64,000 bases of DNA from Roseomonas sp. KE2513 (lineage in GTDB: Bacteria; Pseudomonadota; Alphaproteobacteria; Acetobacterales; Acetobacteraceae). The stretch is from the NCBI RefSeq assembly GCF_016107305.1, contig NZ_RCVR01000003.1, positions 241,487-305,486 on the forward strand, in the 5' to 3' direction. The notes under the pieces are model-generated. The model saw only the letters and a list, made by a program, of their open reading frames with translations. It searched no databases and was not told the origin of the DNA. The position numbers and the translations under genes are program-made. This document shows positions 44,910 to 53,328 of this stretch, piece after piece (position 1 is the stretch's first letter; the number at the start of each line of letters is the position of its first letter).

Positions 44910-45697
44910 CGGGGCCTCGTTCCAAGGGCGGCGGCGTGCCGCTGGCGAAGAGCCTCCGCGAACTCCGCGGCGGGGCCCTCGACGGAAAGGCGCTCGCCGA
45001 GGCGGGCGCGATAGCGGAGGGGGAAGGCCGGGCGGCGCCAGAACGGCCAGCCCTTGCCGAGATAGCGGGTGTTGCTCTCGATGAGGACCGTCTGCACCGG
45101 GGCCCCGCCGCGGCGGGCGATGAGGGCGAAGCCAGGGTGGAAGGGGCCGAGCAGGCCGTCGGGCGAGCGCGTGCCCTCGGGGAAAACGAGGAGGTTGGCG
45201 CCGGAGCGCAGCGCCTCCGTCGCGCGGGCGAAGACCCAGCGGGGTTCGCCGTTCGGAATGTAGCCCGCGAGGCGCCCGCCCCCGAGGGCCGGGTTGCGCT
45301 CCAGCCCCGCCTTCATGATGCAGACCGCGTCCGGCAGGTAGGAGACGACGAGCATTACGTCGATCATCGAGAGGTGGTTCGGCGCGACGACGAGGCCCCG
45401 CGCGCTGCGAAGGGGCTCCAACCCGGCGAGGTCCAGCTCCACGATCCCCGCGCGCTCCATGAGGCGCAGCAGCCCGCCGAAGCCGATCGTGATGGCGCGG
45501 CGGCCGAAGGGCCGGCCGATTCGCGGCGGGAGGACGAGGGAGAGCGGGTAGGCGATCAGCCCCCAGCCGAGGAAGCACGCGCCGAGCACCGCGAGCATGG
45601 CGTAGAAGGCGAGGCCGTCCCGCAGGCTGCCCTGGCGCTCGGGGGGCGCGAGGCGGGCGGGCGGGGGCTCGCGGGCGGTGCAGGATGGCGCGCGCAC
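44906..45697 (-). CDS. 1-acyl-sn-glycerol-3-phosphate acyltransferase (PlsC-like)
   Basis: 263 residues with the acyltransferase motifs NHLSMID (H4D) and FPEGTRS, after one or two N-terminal membrane helices (FYAMLAVLGACFLGWGLIAYPLSL). It acylates lysophosphatidate or a related lipid acceptor. Proposed start GTG 45697 is preceded by a purine-rich GGGGGGAACGA that could serve as ribosome-binding site; an ATG at 45766 would add 23 atypical residues. First gene of the plsC-GT2-asparaginase run, so a glycolipid product made with the GT2 enzyme is plausible. Confidence 0.86.
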   Translation of the reverse strand: MRAPSCTAREPPPARLAPPERQGSLRDGLAFYAMLAVLGACFLGWGLIAYPLSLVLPPRIGRPFGRRAITIGFGGLLRLMERAGIVELDLAGLEPLRSARGLVVAPNHLSMIDVMLVVSYLPDAVCIMKAGLERNPALGGGRLAGYIPNGEPRWVFARATEALRSGANLLVFPEGTRSPDGLLGPFHPGFALIARRGGAPVQTVLIESNTRYLGKGWPFWRRPAFPLRYRARLGERLSVEGPAAEFAEALRQRHAAALGTRPR

Positions 45698-45784
45698 TCG
45701 TTCCCCCCCTGGTGTCCGGGCCGGGGTGGCGCCTAGGCCCCGGCCGTGCTGCGCGGGAGGATACATGCGGCGGGCGGGCCTGCC

Positions 45785-46912
45785 CTAGCCCTCCAGCGCC
45801 AGCACCGCGAAAGTCGCGAGCCAGTGCTCGCCCATGTAATGCCCGGCGACGTGCGGCAGCCCGGCCTTGAGATGGGCGGCGGCGGTGGCGAGCATGGCGG
45901 GACGGCGCGCATCACCCTCCGGCAGGGCGGCGGCAAGGCGACGCCAGCACCAGGCGCGGGAGAGGTTCAGGCCGTCCAGATGGGCGATCTTGCCGTCCGT
46001 ACGGTCCGAGACGGTGGCGGGGGTGAGGAGGGTGGCGGGCTGCCCCTCGGGCAGGCGGGGCAGGAAGGCGTCGAACCAGGGGGCGAACTCGGCCGGTGGC
46101 AGCAGGCGGGCCATCAGCGCGGCCTCCACCAGGCTGGGCGAGAGGAAGTCGTCGCCGCCGGGCTCGCCCCAGGCGGGGCAGTCGCGATCCGGGCCGTAGA
46201 AGCGGCGGGCGAAGGGGGCGATCTCCGCCTCCATGACATCGGCGGCCATGAGGAGGGCGAAGGCGGTGTTGCCGTGCGTGCCCGTGCGGACGGGATAGGT
46301 AGCGAGCGGCAGGAAGTCGCGGAGGCGCCCCGCGAAGGCTTCGGCCAGCGGCGCCAGGTCGCGCGACCAGGGCTCCTCCGGATGCAGCGCCAGCTCGGCG
46401 GCGAGGGCCAGCAGCCAGCCCCAGCCATAGGGCCGCTCGAAACCGCGGGCGGCGGGGCGGGTGAGATAGGCGCATTCCCCCGCCACCGCCTCGGGCGTCA
46501 GGCGGCGGTGAAGCAGGGCGCGGATCGCGGGCGCCTGGGGCATGCCGGGGAAGCGGCGGAGAAGGCGGGCCAGCATCCAATGCGCGTGGACGCAGGAATG
46601 CCAGTCGAAGCTGCCGAAGAAGACGGGGTGCAAGGCGGCGGGAGTGCGGGCGTCCGCCGCGCCTTCCAGCACGTGGTCGGGCTTGTGCGGGTATTCCCGC
46701 TCGACATGGTCCAGCGCGATGGCGGCGAGGCGAGAGGAGAGTGCCTCGCTGAGGCAGGGGCCGGCGGATTGGGGCAGGGGCGGGCGCTCGCTCGATGGGA
46801 CGGTACTCTTTCCCGAGACGCGCGGGGCCGCAAGACGGGATGCCCGCCCCGCTGCCCCGCCGCGCGTTTCCGCCTTGCCCCTGCGGGCGCCGCGTGGGAT
46901 GCCCCCGCGCAT
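45785..46912 (-). CDS. DUF2891 family protein
   Basis: About 375 residues. The DUF2891 marks are visible: HPVFFGSFDWHSCVHAHWML, RPYGWGWLLALAAEL, TGTHGNTAFALLMAADV, FLSPSLVEAALMARLL and LDGLNLSRAWC. These proteins look like (alpha/alpha) barrel glycan enzymes, but no activity is proven. The first ~55 residues are low-complexity Arg/Pro-rich and probably not translated; the true start is uncertain and conserved sequence begins near LSEALSSRLAAIALDHVE. The 5' end overlaps the divergent YqaA start region. Confidence 0.82.
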   Translation of the reverse strand: MRGGIPRGARRGKAETRGGAAGRASRLAAPRVSGKSTVPSSERPPLPQSAGPCLSEALSSRLAAIALDHVEREYPHKPDHVLEGAADARTPAALHPVFFGSFDWHSCVHAHWMLARLLRRFPGMPQAPAIRALLHRRLTPEAVAGECAYLTRPAARGFERPYGWGWLLALAAELALHPEEPWSRDLAPLAEAFAGRLRDFLPLATYPVRTGTHGNTAFALLMAADVMEAEIAPFARRFYGPDRDCPAWGEPGGDDFLSPSLVEAALMARLLPPAEFAPWFDAFLPRLPEGQPATLLTPATVSDRTDGKIAHLDGLNLSRAWCWRRLAAALPEGDARRPAMLATAAAHLKAGLPHVAGHYMGEHWLATFAVLALEG

Positions 46913-47489
46913 GTTACGCGCCCTCTACGACCGGATCATCGCCCTCTCGGCCCATCCCAGGGCGCCGACGCTGCTGGGCGTCGTCTCCTTCGCGGAGAGC
47001 AGTGTCTTTCCGATCCCGCCGGACGCCATGCTCATTCCCATGTGCCTCGCCCGGCCGGAGCGCGCCTACCACTACGCTTTTGTCTGCACGATCACCTCGG
47101 TGCTCGGTGGACTCCTCGGCTACGCGATCGGCGCCTTCTTCTTCGAGGCGGTGGCGATGCCGGTTCTCTCGGCCTACGGCCACGCAGACGCGCTGGCGAC
47201 CTTCACGGGCTGGTTCGAGCGCTGGGGCGCGGCGGTCATCCTCATCAAGGGGCTGACGCCGATCCCCTATAAGATCGTCACCATCGCCTCGGGGGCCGCG
47301 CATTTCTCGCTGCTTGTGTTCTTTGTGTGCAGCATCATCACCCGCGGGGCGCGCTTCTTCCTCCTTGCCTTCCTGCTGCGCCGCTACGGGCCGCCGGCGC
47401 GGGAATTCATCGAGCGGCGGCTGAACCTCATCGCGGGGGTGACGGCACTCGCCATCGTCGGGGGGTTCCTGGCGCTGCGCTTCGTCTGA
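46911..47489 (+). CDS. YqaA/DedA-family (SNARE-associated) membrane protein
   Basis: 192 residues, shorter than DedA but typical of YqaA. Four membrane segments; the family region is PPDAMLIPMCLARPERA plus GLTPIPYKIVTIASGAAHFS. DedA-superfamily members move lipids across membranes (undecaprenyl-phosphate or phospholipid flippases) in some cases. ATG 46911. Divergent from the DUF2891 gene. Ends 20 bases before the copy-F hairpin. Confidence 0.88.
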   Translation: MLRALYDRIIALSAHPRAPTLLGVVSFAESSVFPIPPDAMLIPMCLARPERAYHYAFVCTITSVLGGLLGYAIGAFFFEAVAMPVLSAYGHADALATFTGWFERWGAAVILIKGLTPIPYKIVTIASGAAHFSLLVFFVCSIITRGARFFLLAFLLRRYGPPAREFIERRLNLIAGVTALAIVGGFLALRFV

Positions 47490-47783
47490 CGGGGCGGCGC
47501 TGGTGATTCCGGGTAGAGGAAGAAGGAATTCTTCCTCTACCCGGACCCCTCACCATCATCTTCTTTTTCAAGTTCGAGATGTTCTGTGGCTGGTGCGCCT
47601 CGGGTCCATGACCCGAGGCGACTGCACGCGCAGGAAGGGCGCTCAAGGAAGCCGGCCCTCGGTCAGCGTATCCGCGTCAGCCAGACGGGGATCCAAGGGC
47701 CTCAAGCCCTTGGCGGGTGAGGTCTGGAGAGGGCAGAGCCCTCTCCAGGGCCGCCGCACCTCTCTTCGCCGAGGGGGGCGCAA
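47490..47783. repeat. Dispersed hairpin element, copy F (between tandem genes)
   Basis: Inverted copy after the YqaA gene, the only copy between genes of the same direction. The main hairpin (47509-47522 with 47531-47544, 14 perfect pairs) reads CCGGGTAGAGGAAG ... CTTCCTCTACCCGG, with AAGGAATT in the loop. A linker ACCCCTCACCATCATC and TTCTTTTTC follow, then GCCTCGGGTCC.../GGACCCGAGGC-type stem (47597-47619), CCAAGGGCCTCAAGCCCTTGG (47693-47713) and GGAGAGGGCAGAGCCCTCTCC (47726-47746). The T-A pair at the stem, where copy C has G-C, is compensatory. Confidence 0.85.
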
Positions 47784-47888
47784 GTGGCGCCGAATGCCCG
47801 TAAGAGGGGAGCGGGCGGCGCCCTGGTCCTTTCCTCGTCCAAGCGGCGGGAAGGCGCCGCGAACCTCAACCCCGGTCGCGCAGGCAGG

Positions 47889-49004
47889 ATGACGAGAGAC
47901 GGCAACTTCGAGATCTTTCTCGCGACCGCGCCGGGGCTGGAAGCCCTGCTGCTGGAGGAGGTGCGCGGCAAGGGTTTCAACCGCCCCCGGGCTGTGCCGG
48001 GCGGCGTCACCATCCGGGGCGGCTGGCCGGAGGTGTGGCGCGCCAATCTCTGGGTGCGCGGCGCCGGGCGCGTGCTGGCGCGGCTGGACAGCTTTCGCGT
48101 CACCCATCTCGCGCAGCTCGATGCGCGGGCACGCCGGGTGCCCTGGGCGGAGGTGCTGCGGCCCGACATGCCCTTCCGGGTGGAGGCGACCTGCGCGGCG
48201 TCGCGCATCTACCACTCCGGCGCGGCGGCCGAACGGATCGCGACGGCCATCCGCGAGACCCTGGGAGCCCCGGAATTAGCGGAGGCCGAGGTTCTCGTGC
48301 GCGCGCGGATCGAGCACGACACCTGCACCATCAGCGTCGATACCTCCGGCCCGAGCCTGCACAAGCGCGGCTACAAGGAGGCCGTGAACGCGGCGCCGAT
48401 GCGCGAGACCATGGCCTCGCTTTTCCTGCTCGGATGCGGCTACCGGGGCGCGGAGCCCGTGCTGGACCCGATGTGCGGCTCCGGCACCTTCGTCATCGAG
48501 GCGGCGGAGATCGCGGCGCGGCTCAACCCCGGCCGCGCGCGGCACTTCGCCTTCGAGAGGCTGGCGAGTTTCGACCCCGAGGCCTGGGGGCGCATGCGGG
48601 AAGTGCGGAGCGCCCGCACCCCGCCGGCCCGCTTCCACGGGAGCGACCGGGACGCCGGCGCCGTCGCGATGAGCCGGGCGAACGCGGCGCGCGCGGGGGT
48701 GACCGACTTCACCGAGTTCCGGCAGGCCACGATCAGCGAGATCGTGCCACCGGAGGGGCCGCCGGGGCTGGTGATCGCCAATCCGCCCTATGGTACCCGG
48801 CTCGGCGACCGGGGAGAGCTTTCCGCACTCTATCGCGCCTTCGGCCAGGCGCTGCGGAGCCGCTTCTCGGGCTGGCGCGTGGGAATCGTCGCGGCCGATC
48901 CGAGGCTCGCCCATGCGACAGGGCTGCCCTTCCTGCCGGTGGGCGCGCCGGTGCCGCATGGCGGGTTGCGCGTGTCGCTGTTCCGGACCGAAGCGCTGCC
49001 CTGA
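47889..49004 (+). CDS. RlmL-type 23S rRNA methyltransferase (THUMP domain)
   Basis: 371 residues: an N-terminal THUMP/ferredoxin-like RNA-binding region (FEIFLATAPGLEALLLEEVR) and a SAM methyltransferase domain with LDPMCGSGTFVIEAAEIA and the catalytic NPPYGTRLGD. Family members make N2-methylguanosine in 23S rRNA or tRNA. Start ATG 47889 gives the conserved beginning; an upstream ATG at 47784 adds an unlikely Arg/Gly-rich leader. Follows dispersed element F. Confidence 0.9.
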   Translation: MTRDGNFEIFLATAPGLEALLLEEVRGKGFNRPRAVPGGVTIRGGWPEVWRANLWVRGAGRVLARLDSFRVTHLAQLDARARRVPWAEVLRPDMPFRVEATCAASRIYHSGAAAERIATAIRETLGAPELAEAEVLVRARIEHDTCTISVDTSGPSLHKRGYKEAVNAAPMRETMASLFLLGCGYRGAEPVLDPMCGSGTFVIEAAEIAARLNPGRARHFAFERLASFDPEAWGRMREVRSARTPPARFHGSDRDAGAVAMSRANAARAGVTDFTEFRQATISEIVPPEGPPGLVIANPPYGTRLGDRGELSALYRAFGQALRSRFSGWRVGIVAADPRLAHATGLPFLPVGAPVPHGGLRVSLFRTEALP

Positions 49005-49075
49005 GGGCAGCGCGGGGCGGAACCCTCCGCGACGCGGCGGTGGCGGGGCCTCCGGTCCGACCCCACATCGCGCGC

Positions 49076-50944
49076 ATGCCCTTCCGCGTCCTCGAATCCT
49101 TCATCGACCCGATCGCCCCGCCAGGGCAGCAGGCCGCCAGGACCTTCGGCGTGCCGGTGCCGGAAGGGCCGCCGCCGGACACCCTTCTCGGCTTCTACTG
49201 GCACTTCGCCCGCCAAGCCCGCGCGCTCGTCATTGCCCTATTCGCCACGGGGATGCTGGTGGCGCTGCTGGACAGCCTTATCCCCGTCTTCATCGGGCGG
49301 GTGGTGGCGCTGCTCAACGCCCATGAGCCGGGGCAGCTCTGGGCGGAGGCGGGGGGCAGCCTTCTGCTCATGGGCGTCGTGCTGCTGGTGCTGCGGCCCG
49401 CCGCGATCCTCGCGCAGAACCTCGTGACCAATCAGGGGATTAACCCGGCCTTCACGAGCCTCATCCGCTGGCAGTCGCACCGGCTGGTCTCGCGCCAGGG
49501 CTGGGCCTTCTTCCAGGAGGATTTTGCGGGGCGCGTGGCGAACCGGGTGATGCAGGCGGGGCCGGCGCTGCGGGAATCGGTGGTCCAGGCTGTGACCGCC
49601 GTCTGGTACATCCTCGTCTACGGATCGAGCGCGGTGCTCTGGCTCGGCGGCGCGGACTGGCGGCTGGCGCTACCCATCCTCGTCTGGTTCGTGGCTTACG
49701 CCGCCCTGCTGCGCTTCGTGGTGCCGAGGATGCGCGACCGCTCGCGCGCCGCCTCCGAGCAGCGGAGCCTGCTGACGGGGCGGATCGTGGACGCGTACAC
49801 GAACATCCTCTCGATCAAGCTCTTCGCCCGGGCGGAGCGGGAGGACGCCTTCGTGCAGGAGGGCGTGCGCGGCCTGACCGACACCTTCCAGCGCCAGTCC
49901 CGCATGGTCACGGCCAATGCGGCGCTGCTCTCCACGCTGAACGCGGTGCTGCTGGTGGGGATGGCGGGCACGGCCATCGCGCTCTGGGCGCATGGCGGGC
50001 TGGCCGTGGCGGCGGTGGCGACCGCCCTGCCCATGGCCTGGCAGATCGCGAACATGTCGGGCTGGGTGGCCTTCAACGTCGCCGGCATCTTCGAGAACAT
50101 CGGCGTGGTGCAGGAGGCCATGCGAAGCATCGCCGTGCCGCCCACCGAGCCGGACCCGCCGCTCGCCCGCCCGCTGCGTGTCACCCGCGGCGCCATCCGC
50201 TTCGAGGGGGTGCGCTTCGGCTATGGCCGCCGCGACGCCGCGGTGCTGGACGGCTTCGACCTCGATGTGGCGCCGGGGGAGAGGGTCGGGCTGGTCGGGC
50301 AGTCCGGCGCGGGCAAGACGACGGCGGTGAACCTTCTCCTCCGCTTCTTCCACCCGGAGGCGGGGCGGATCACCATCGACGGCCAGGACATCGCGGGGGT
50401 GACGGGGGAGAGCCTGCGGGGCGCGATCGGACTCGTGACCCAGGATACGGCGCTGCTGCACCGCTCCATCCTCGACAACATCCGCTTCGGCCGGCCCGAT
50501 GCCTCGATGGCGGAGGTGGAGGAGGCGGCGCGGCGGGCGGAGGCGGCGGGCTTCATCAAGGCGCTTTCCGACTGGCGGGGGCGGCGGGGCTACGACGCCC
50601 ATGTGGGGGAACGGGGGGTGAAGCTCTCCGGCGGGCAGCGCCAGCGCGTCGCCATCGCGCGGGTGCTGCTGAAGGACGCTCCCATCCTCGTGCTGGACGA
50701 GGCGACCAGCGCGCTCGACTCGGAGGTGGAGGCGGCCATCCAGGAGCAACTCGCGACCCTCATGCAGGGGAAGACGGTGATCGCCATCGCGCACCGCCTT
50801 TCCACCATCGCGAGCCTCGACCGGCTGGTGGTGCTGGAGGCGGGGCGGGTGGTGGAGACGGGCTCGCACGCCGCCCTCCTGGCCCGGAACGGCGCCTATG
50901 CGCGGCTCTGGGCGCGGCAATCGGGTGGCTTCATCGGCGCCTGA
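49076..50944 (+). CDS. ABC exporter, fused membrane and ATPase domains
   Basis: 622 residues in one half-transporter: six membrane helices (about 40-330) then the nucleotide-binding domain. Walker A GQSGAGKTT, signature LSGGQRQR, Walker B ILVLDEATSALD and H-loop IAHRLST are all present. The type is MsbA/MDR-like, exporting lipids, drugs or similar. ATG 49076 is used. It is directly upstream of the atp cluster with 118 bases between and may be transcribed with rlmL. Substrate unknown. Confidence 0.93.
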   Translation: MPFRVLESFIDPIAPPGQQAARTFGVPVPEGPPPDTLLGFYWHFARQARALVIALFATGMLVALLDSLIPVFIGRVVALLNAHEPGQLWAEAGGSLLLMGVVLLVLRPAAILAQNLVTNQGINPAFTSLIRWQSHRLVSRQGWAFFQEDFAGRVANRVMQAGPALRESVVQAVTAVWYILVYGSSAVLWLGGADWRLALPILVWFVAYAALLRFVVPRMRDRSRAASEQRSLLTGRIVDAYTNILSIKLFARAEREDAFVQEGVRGLTDTFQRQSRMVTANAALLSTLNAVLLVGMAGTAIALWAHGGLAVAAVATALPMAWQIANMSGWVAFNVAGIFENIGVVQEAMRSIAVPPTEPDPPLARPLRVTRGAIRFEGVRFGYGRRDAAVLDGFDLDVAPGERVGLVGQSGAGKTTAVNLLLRFFHPEAGRITIDGQDIAGVTGESLRGAIGLVTQDTALLHRSILDNIRFGRPDASMAEVEEAARRAEAAGFIKALSDWRGRRGYDAHVGERGVKLSGGQRQRVAIARVLLKDAPILVLDEATSALDSEVEAAIQEQLATLMQGKTVIAIAHRLSTIASLDRLVVLEAGRVVETGSHAALLARNGAYARLWARQSGGFIGA

Positions 50945-51062
50945 CCCCCCTTTGCCGGGGGCCGCGCGCCGCGCAGGATGGCGTGTCGCGCTGCCTTTGC
51001 CGCACCGCACGCGCTTGACACCACATGGACCGCAATTTAGGGACCCCCTGCCTTCCGGGGGG

Positions 51063-51377
51063 ATGCCTCGGGAGAGCAAGGTGGAACACCGGGACGGCTT
51101 CGACGACCGACTTCGGCAGGCCAGGGCCAAGCAGGGCCTGGACCCCGACCCCGCCAAGGCGGAAGGGGGACTGCCGACGGGACCGTGGGGAATAGGCTTC
51201 CGCGCGGGGGTCGAGGTCGTGGCGGCGCTGATCGCGGGCGCGGGTCTGGGCTTCCTGCTCGACCGATGGCTCGGGACCTTCCCCTGGCTCTTCCTTGTCT
51301 TCTTCCTCGTGGGTGGCGCCGCGGGGGTGCTGAACGTCTACCGGCTGTTCAAGCCCCGCCCGAACGCCCAGCCTTGA
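51063..51377 (+). CDS. atpI: F0F1 ATP synthase assembly factor AtpI
   Basis: 104 residues with two membrane helices (GVEVVAALIAGAGLGFLLDR and FPWLFLVFFLVGGAAGVLN) after a charged N-terminus, ending VYRLFKPRPN. AtpI helps c-ring assembly. Start ATG 51063. First gene of the F0 cluster atpI-B-E-F'-F. F1 genes are not here, as usual in alphaproteobacteria. Confidence 0.9.
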   Translation: MPRESKVEHRDGFDDRLRQARAKQGLDPDPAKAEGGLPTGPWGIGFRAGVEVVAALIAGAGLGFLLDRWLGTFPWLFLVFFLVGGAAGVLNVYRLFKPRPNAQP

Positions 51378-51412
51378 TTGTAACCCTTGAGCCGTAACGC
51401 AGGGACCGACAC

Positions 51413-52168
51413 GTGGCCGCCGAAGGCAAGACGATCGACGCGCTGAGCCAGTTCGAGCTGGTCCCGGTTCTCGGGCCCATCGGGCGGGCCGTGGGCTTCT
51501 CCCAGTCCAACGCGCACATGCTTCTCGCGGTGGGGCTGATCACCCTGCTGTTCATGGTGGGCATGCGCCACCGCGCGGTGGTGCCGGGCCGGCTGCAGTC
51601 GGCGGCCGAGATGCTCTACGAATTCGTGGAGGGCGTGCTCATCGGCCAGGTCGGCCATGAGGGGCGCCGCTACTTCCCCTTCGTCTTCGCGCTCTTCATG
51701 TTCGTGCTGTTCGGGAACATGCTGGGCCTGCTGCCCTACGCCTTCACCTACACCTCGCATATCGCGGTCACGCTCGGCTTGGCGATCCTGGTGTTCCTGG
51801 TGACGACGATCGTGGCGCTGGCGATCCACGGCAAGAAGTTCTTCGGCTACTTCTTTCCCGAGGGCGCGCCGCTCTGGCTCGCGCCCATCATCATCCCGGT
51901 CGAGGTCGTGTCCTACATCTCCCGGCCGATCTCCCTCTCCATCCGTCTCTTCGCGAACATGGTCGCGGGACACGTGATGCTGAAGGTCTTCGCGACCTTC
52001 ATCGTGCTGATCGGCTCGCTGGGCGCCGTCGGCTTCCTGGGCGCCGCCCTGCCGCTCGCGGTGAACGTGGCCCTGATCGGCTTCGAGATCCTCGTTGCCT
52101 TCCTTCAGGCCTATGTCTTCGCGATCCTCACCAGCATCTACCTGCACGACGCAGTGCATCTGCACTAA
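51413..52168 (+). CDS. atpB: ATP synthase F0 subunit a
   Basis: 251 residues starting with GTG at 51413. Subunit a carries proton half-channels; the essential Arg is in ISLSIRLFANMVAGH and C-terminal helices contain FEILVAFLQAYVFAILTSIY. Length and motifs are normal. Forms the stator with b and b'. Confidence 0.95.
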   Translation: MAAEGKTIDALSQFELVPVLGPIGRAVGFSQSNAHMLLAVGLITLLFMVGMRHRAVVPGRLQSAAEMLYEFVEGVLIGQVGHEGRRYFPFVFALFMFVLFGNMLGLLPYAFTYTSHIAVTLGLAILVFLVTTIVALAIHGKKFFGYFFPEGAPLWLAPIIIPVEVVSYISRPISLSIRLFANMVAGHVMLKVFATFIVLIGSLGAVGFLGAALPLAVNVALIGFEILVAFLQAYVFAILTSIYLHDAVHLH

Positions 52169-52213
52169 GCGCCGCGCGGGCCAGCAAACTCTTCCAGACA
52201 AGGAAAAGCTCAG

Positions 52214-52453
52214 ATGAACGACCCCGCCGCCTATCTCGGCGCCTACAAGGCGCTCGGTGCCGGCCTCGCCGTGATCGCGCTGTTCGGCGTGGGCCTCGGC
52301 ATCGGCAACATCTTCTCCTCGCTGATCAACAGCGTGGCCCGTAACCCCTCGGCCCGCGACGCGGTCTTCCCGATCGGTATTCTGGGCTTCGCGCTGACGG
52401 AAGCCGTCGCGCTCTTCGCGCTGCTGATCGCCTTCCTCATCCTCTTCGCCTGA
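52214..52453 (+). CDS. atpE: ATP synthase F0 subunit c
   Basis: 79 residues, a two-helix hairpin: [20 protein letters not shown] and [20 protein letters not shown]. The proton-binding acidic residue is the Glu in ALTEAVAL. The RNP loop (ARNPSARD) is conserved. Forms the rotor ring. Confidence 0.96.
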   Translation: MNDPAAYLGAYKALGAGLAVIALFGVGLGIGNIFSSLINSVARNPSARDAVFPIGILGFALTEAVALFALLIAFLILFA

Positions 52454-52551
52454 TCGGGTCCGCGCTTCGGGCGGGTAGGCCTTCTGGAGGCTTGCCCGCC
52501 CGTTCGCCCTTTCAGCGCGGCCTCCTCGCCCGCCTGCCGAGGAACGGAGAC

Positions 52552-53328
52552 ATGATGCCCCGCCTGCCCCACGGTTCGTTCTGGCGCCTTGCGGTGATCG
52601 GCCTGCTGCTCGCGCAGGCGCCGGCTGCCCTCGCCCAGCACGTGACCGCCCCGGCGCCGACCGGCCCGGTCCGCACCGACGAGCCGCTGCCCGGTGGGCG
52701 CCCGCCGAGCCCCCCCGTGCAGGCGGACAGCGACCGCGCGAACGCGATCCGGGAAGCCAACCGCACCGCGGCCGAGTACAACCAGGCCGCGCATGAGGCC
52801 GCCGACGCGGGCGGCATGCCGCAGCTCGACTTCGGCAACCCGCTGACCATCGCCCAGGTGGTCTGGCTCTTCGTGATCTTCGGCCTGCTGGTCTTCCTCG
52901 CGGCCCATTACCTGCTGCCGCCGGTGGCCGAGGTGCTGGAGAATCGCCGCGCCCGCATCGGCGCCGACCTCGACGCTGCCCGCGACGCCCGCGCCGAGGC
53001 CGAGGCCGCCGAGGCCGGCCAGCGCGACAGCACCGCCCGCGCCCGTGCGGAGGCCCAGGCCTCCGTCGCCGCCGCCGCCGCCGCCGCCCAGGCCGATGCC
53101 GCGCGCCGGAACGAGGCCCTGGCCGAGAAGCTGAACGCGCAGATCGCGGAGGCCGAGACGCGCATCTCCGCCGCCCGCGATTCCGCCATGGCCGCGCTGC
53201 GCGAGGCCGCGACGGACGCGACCGACGCACTGGTGAAGCGGCTCTCGGGCCTTGACGACAAGACGGCCGTCGAGGCCGCGGTCGGCCGCGAGCTGGCAGC
53301 CCGCAACATCACCTCGGGAGCGGCGTGA
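52552..53328 (+). CDS. atpF': ATP synthase F0 subunit b' with long N-terminal extension
   Basis: 258 residues. Before the membrane helix (VVWLFVIFGLLVFLAAHYLL, about 103-122) there is an N-terminal extension with a signal-peptide-like start (FWRLAVIGLLLAQAPAALAQ) and a Pro-rich stretch. A long Ala/Glu coiled-coil stalk follows. b' subunits in photosynthetic and many alphaproteobacteria are shorter, so the extension is unusual. The start at ATG 52552 is best; its stop overlaps atpF. Confidence 0.9.
   Translation: MMPRLPHGSFWRLAVIGLLLAQAPAALAQHVTAPAPTGPVRTDEPLPGGRPPSPPVQADSDRANAIREANRTAAEYNQAAHEAADAGGMPQLDFGNPLTIAQVVWLFVIFGLLVFLAAHYLLPPVAEVLENRRARIGADLDAARDARAEAEAAEAGQRDSTARARAEAQASVAAAAAAAQADAARRNEALAEKLNAQIAEAETRISAARDSAMAALREAATDATDALVKRLSGLDDKTAVEAAVGRELAARNITSGAA

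Noticed and set aside
51338..53230. Long minus-strand open frame opposite the atp genes
   Set aside because: Frame shadow of the plus-strand F0 genes, rich in His/Glu/Arg without domain signatures.
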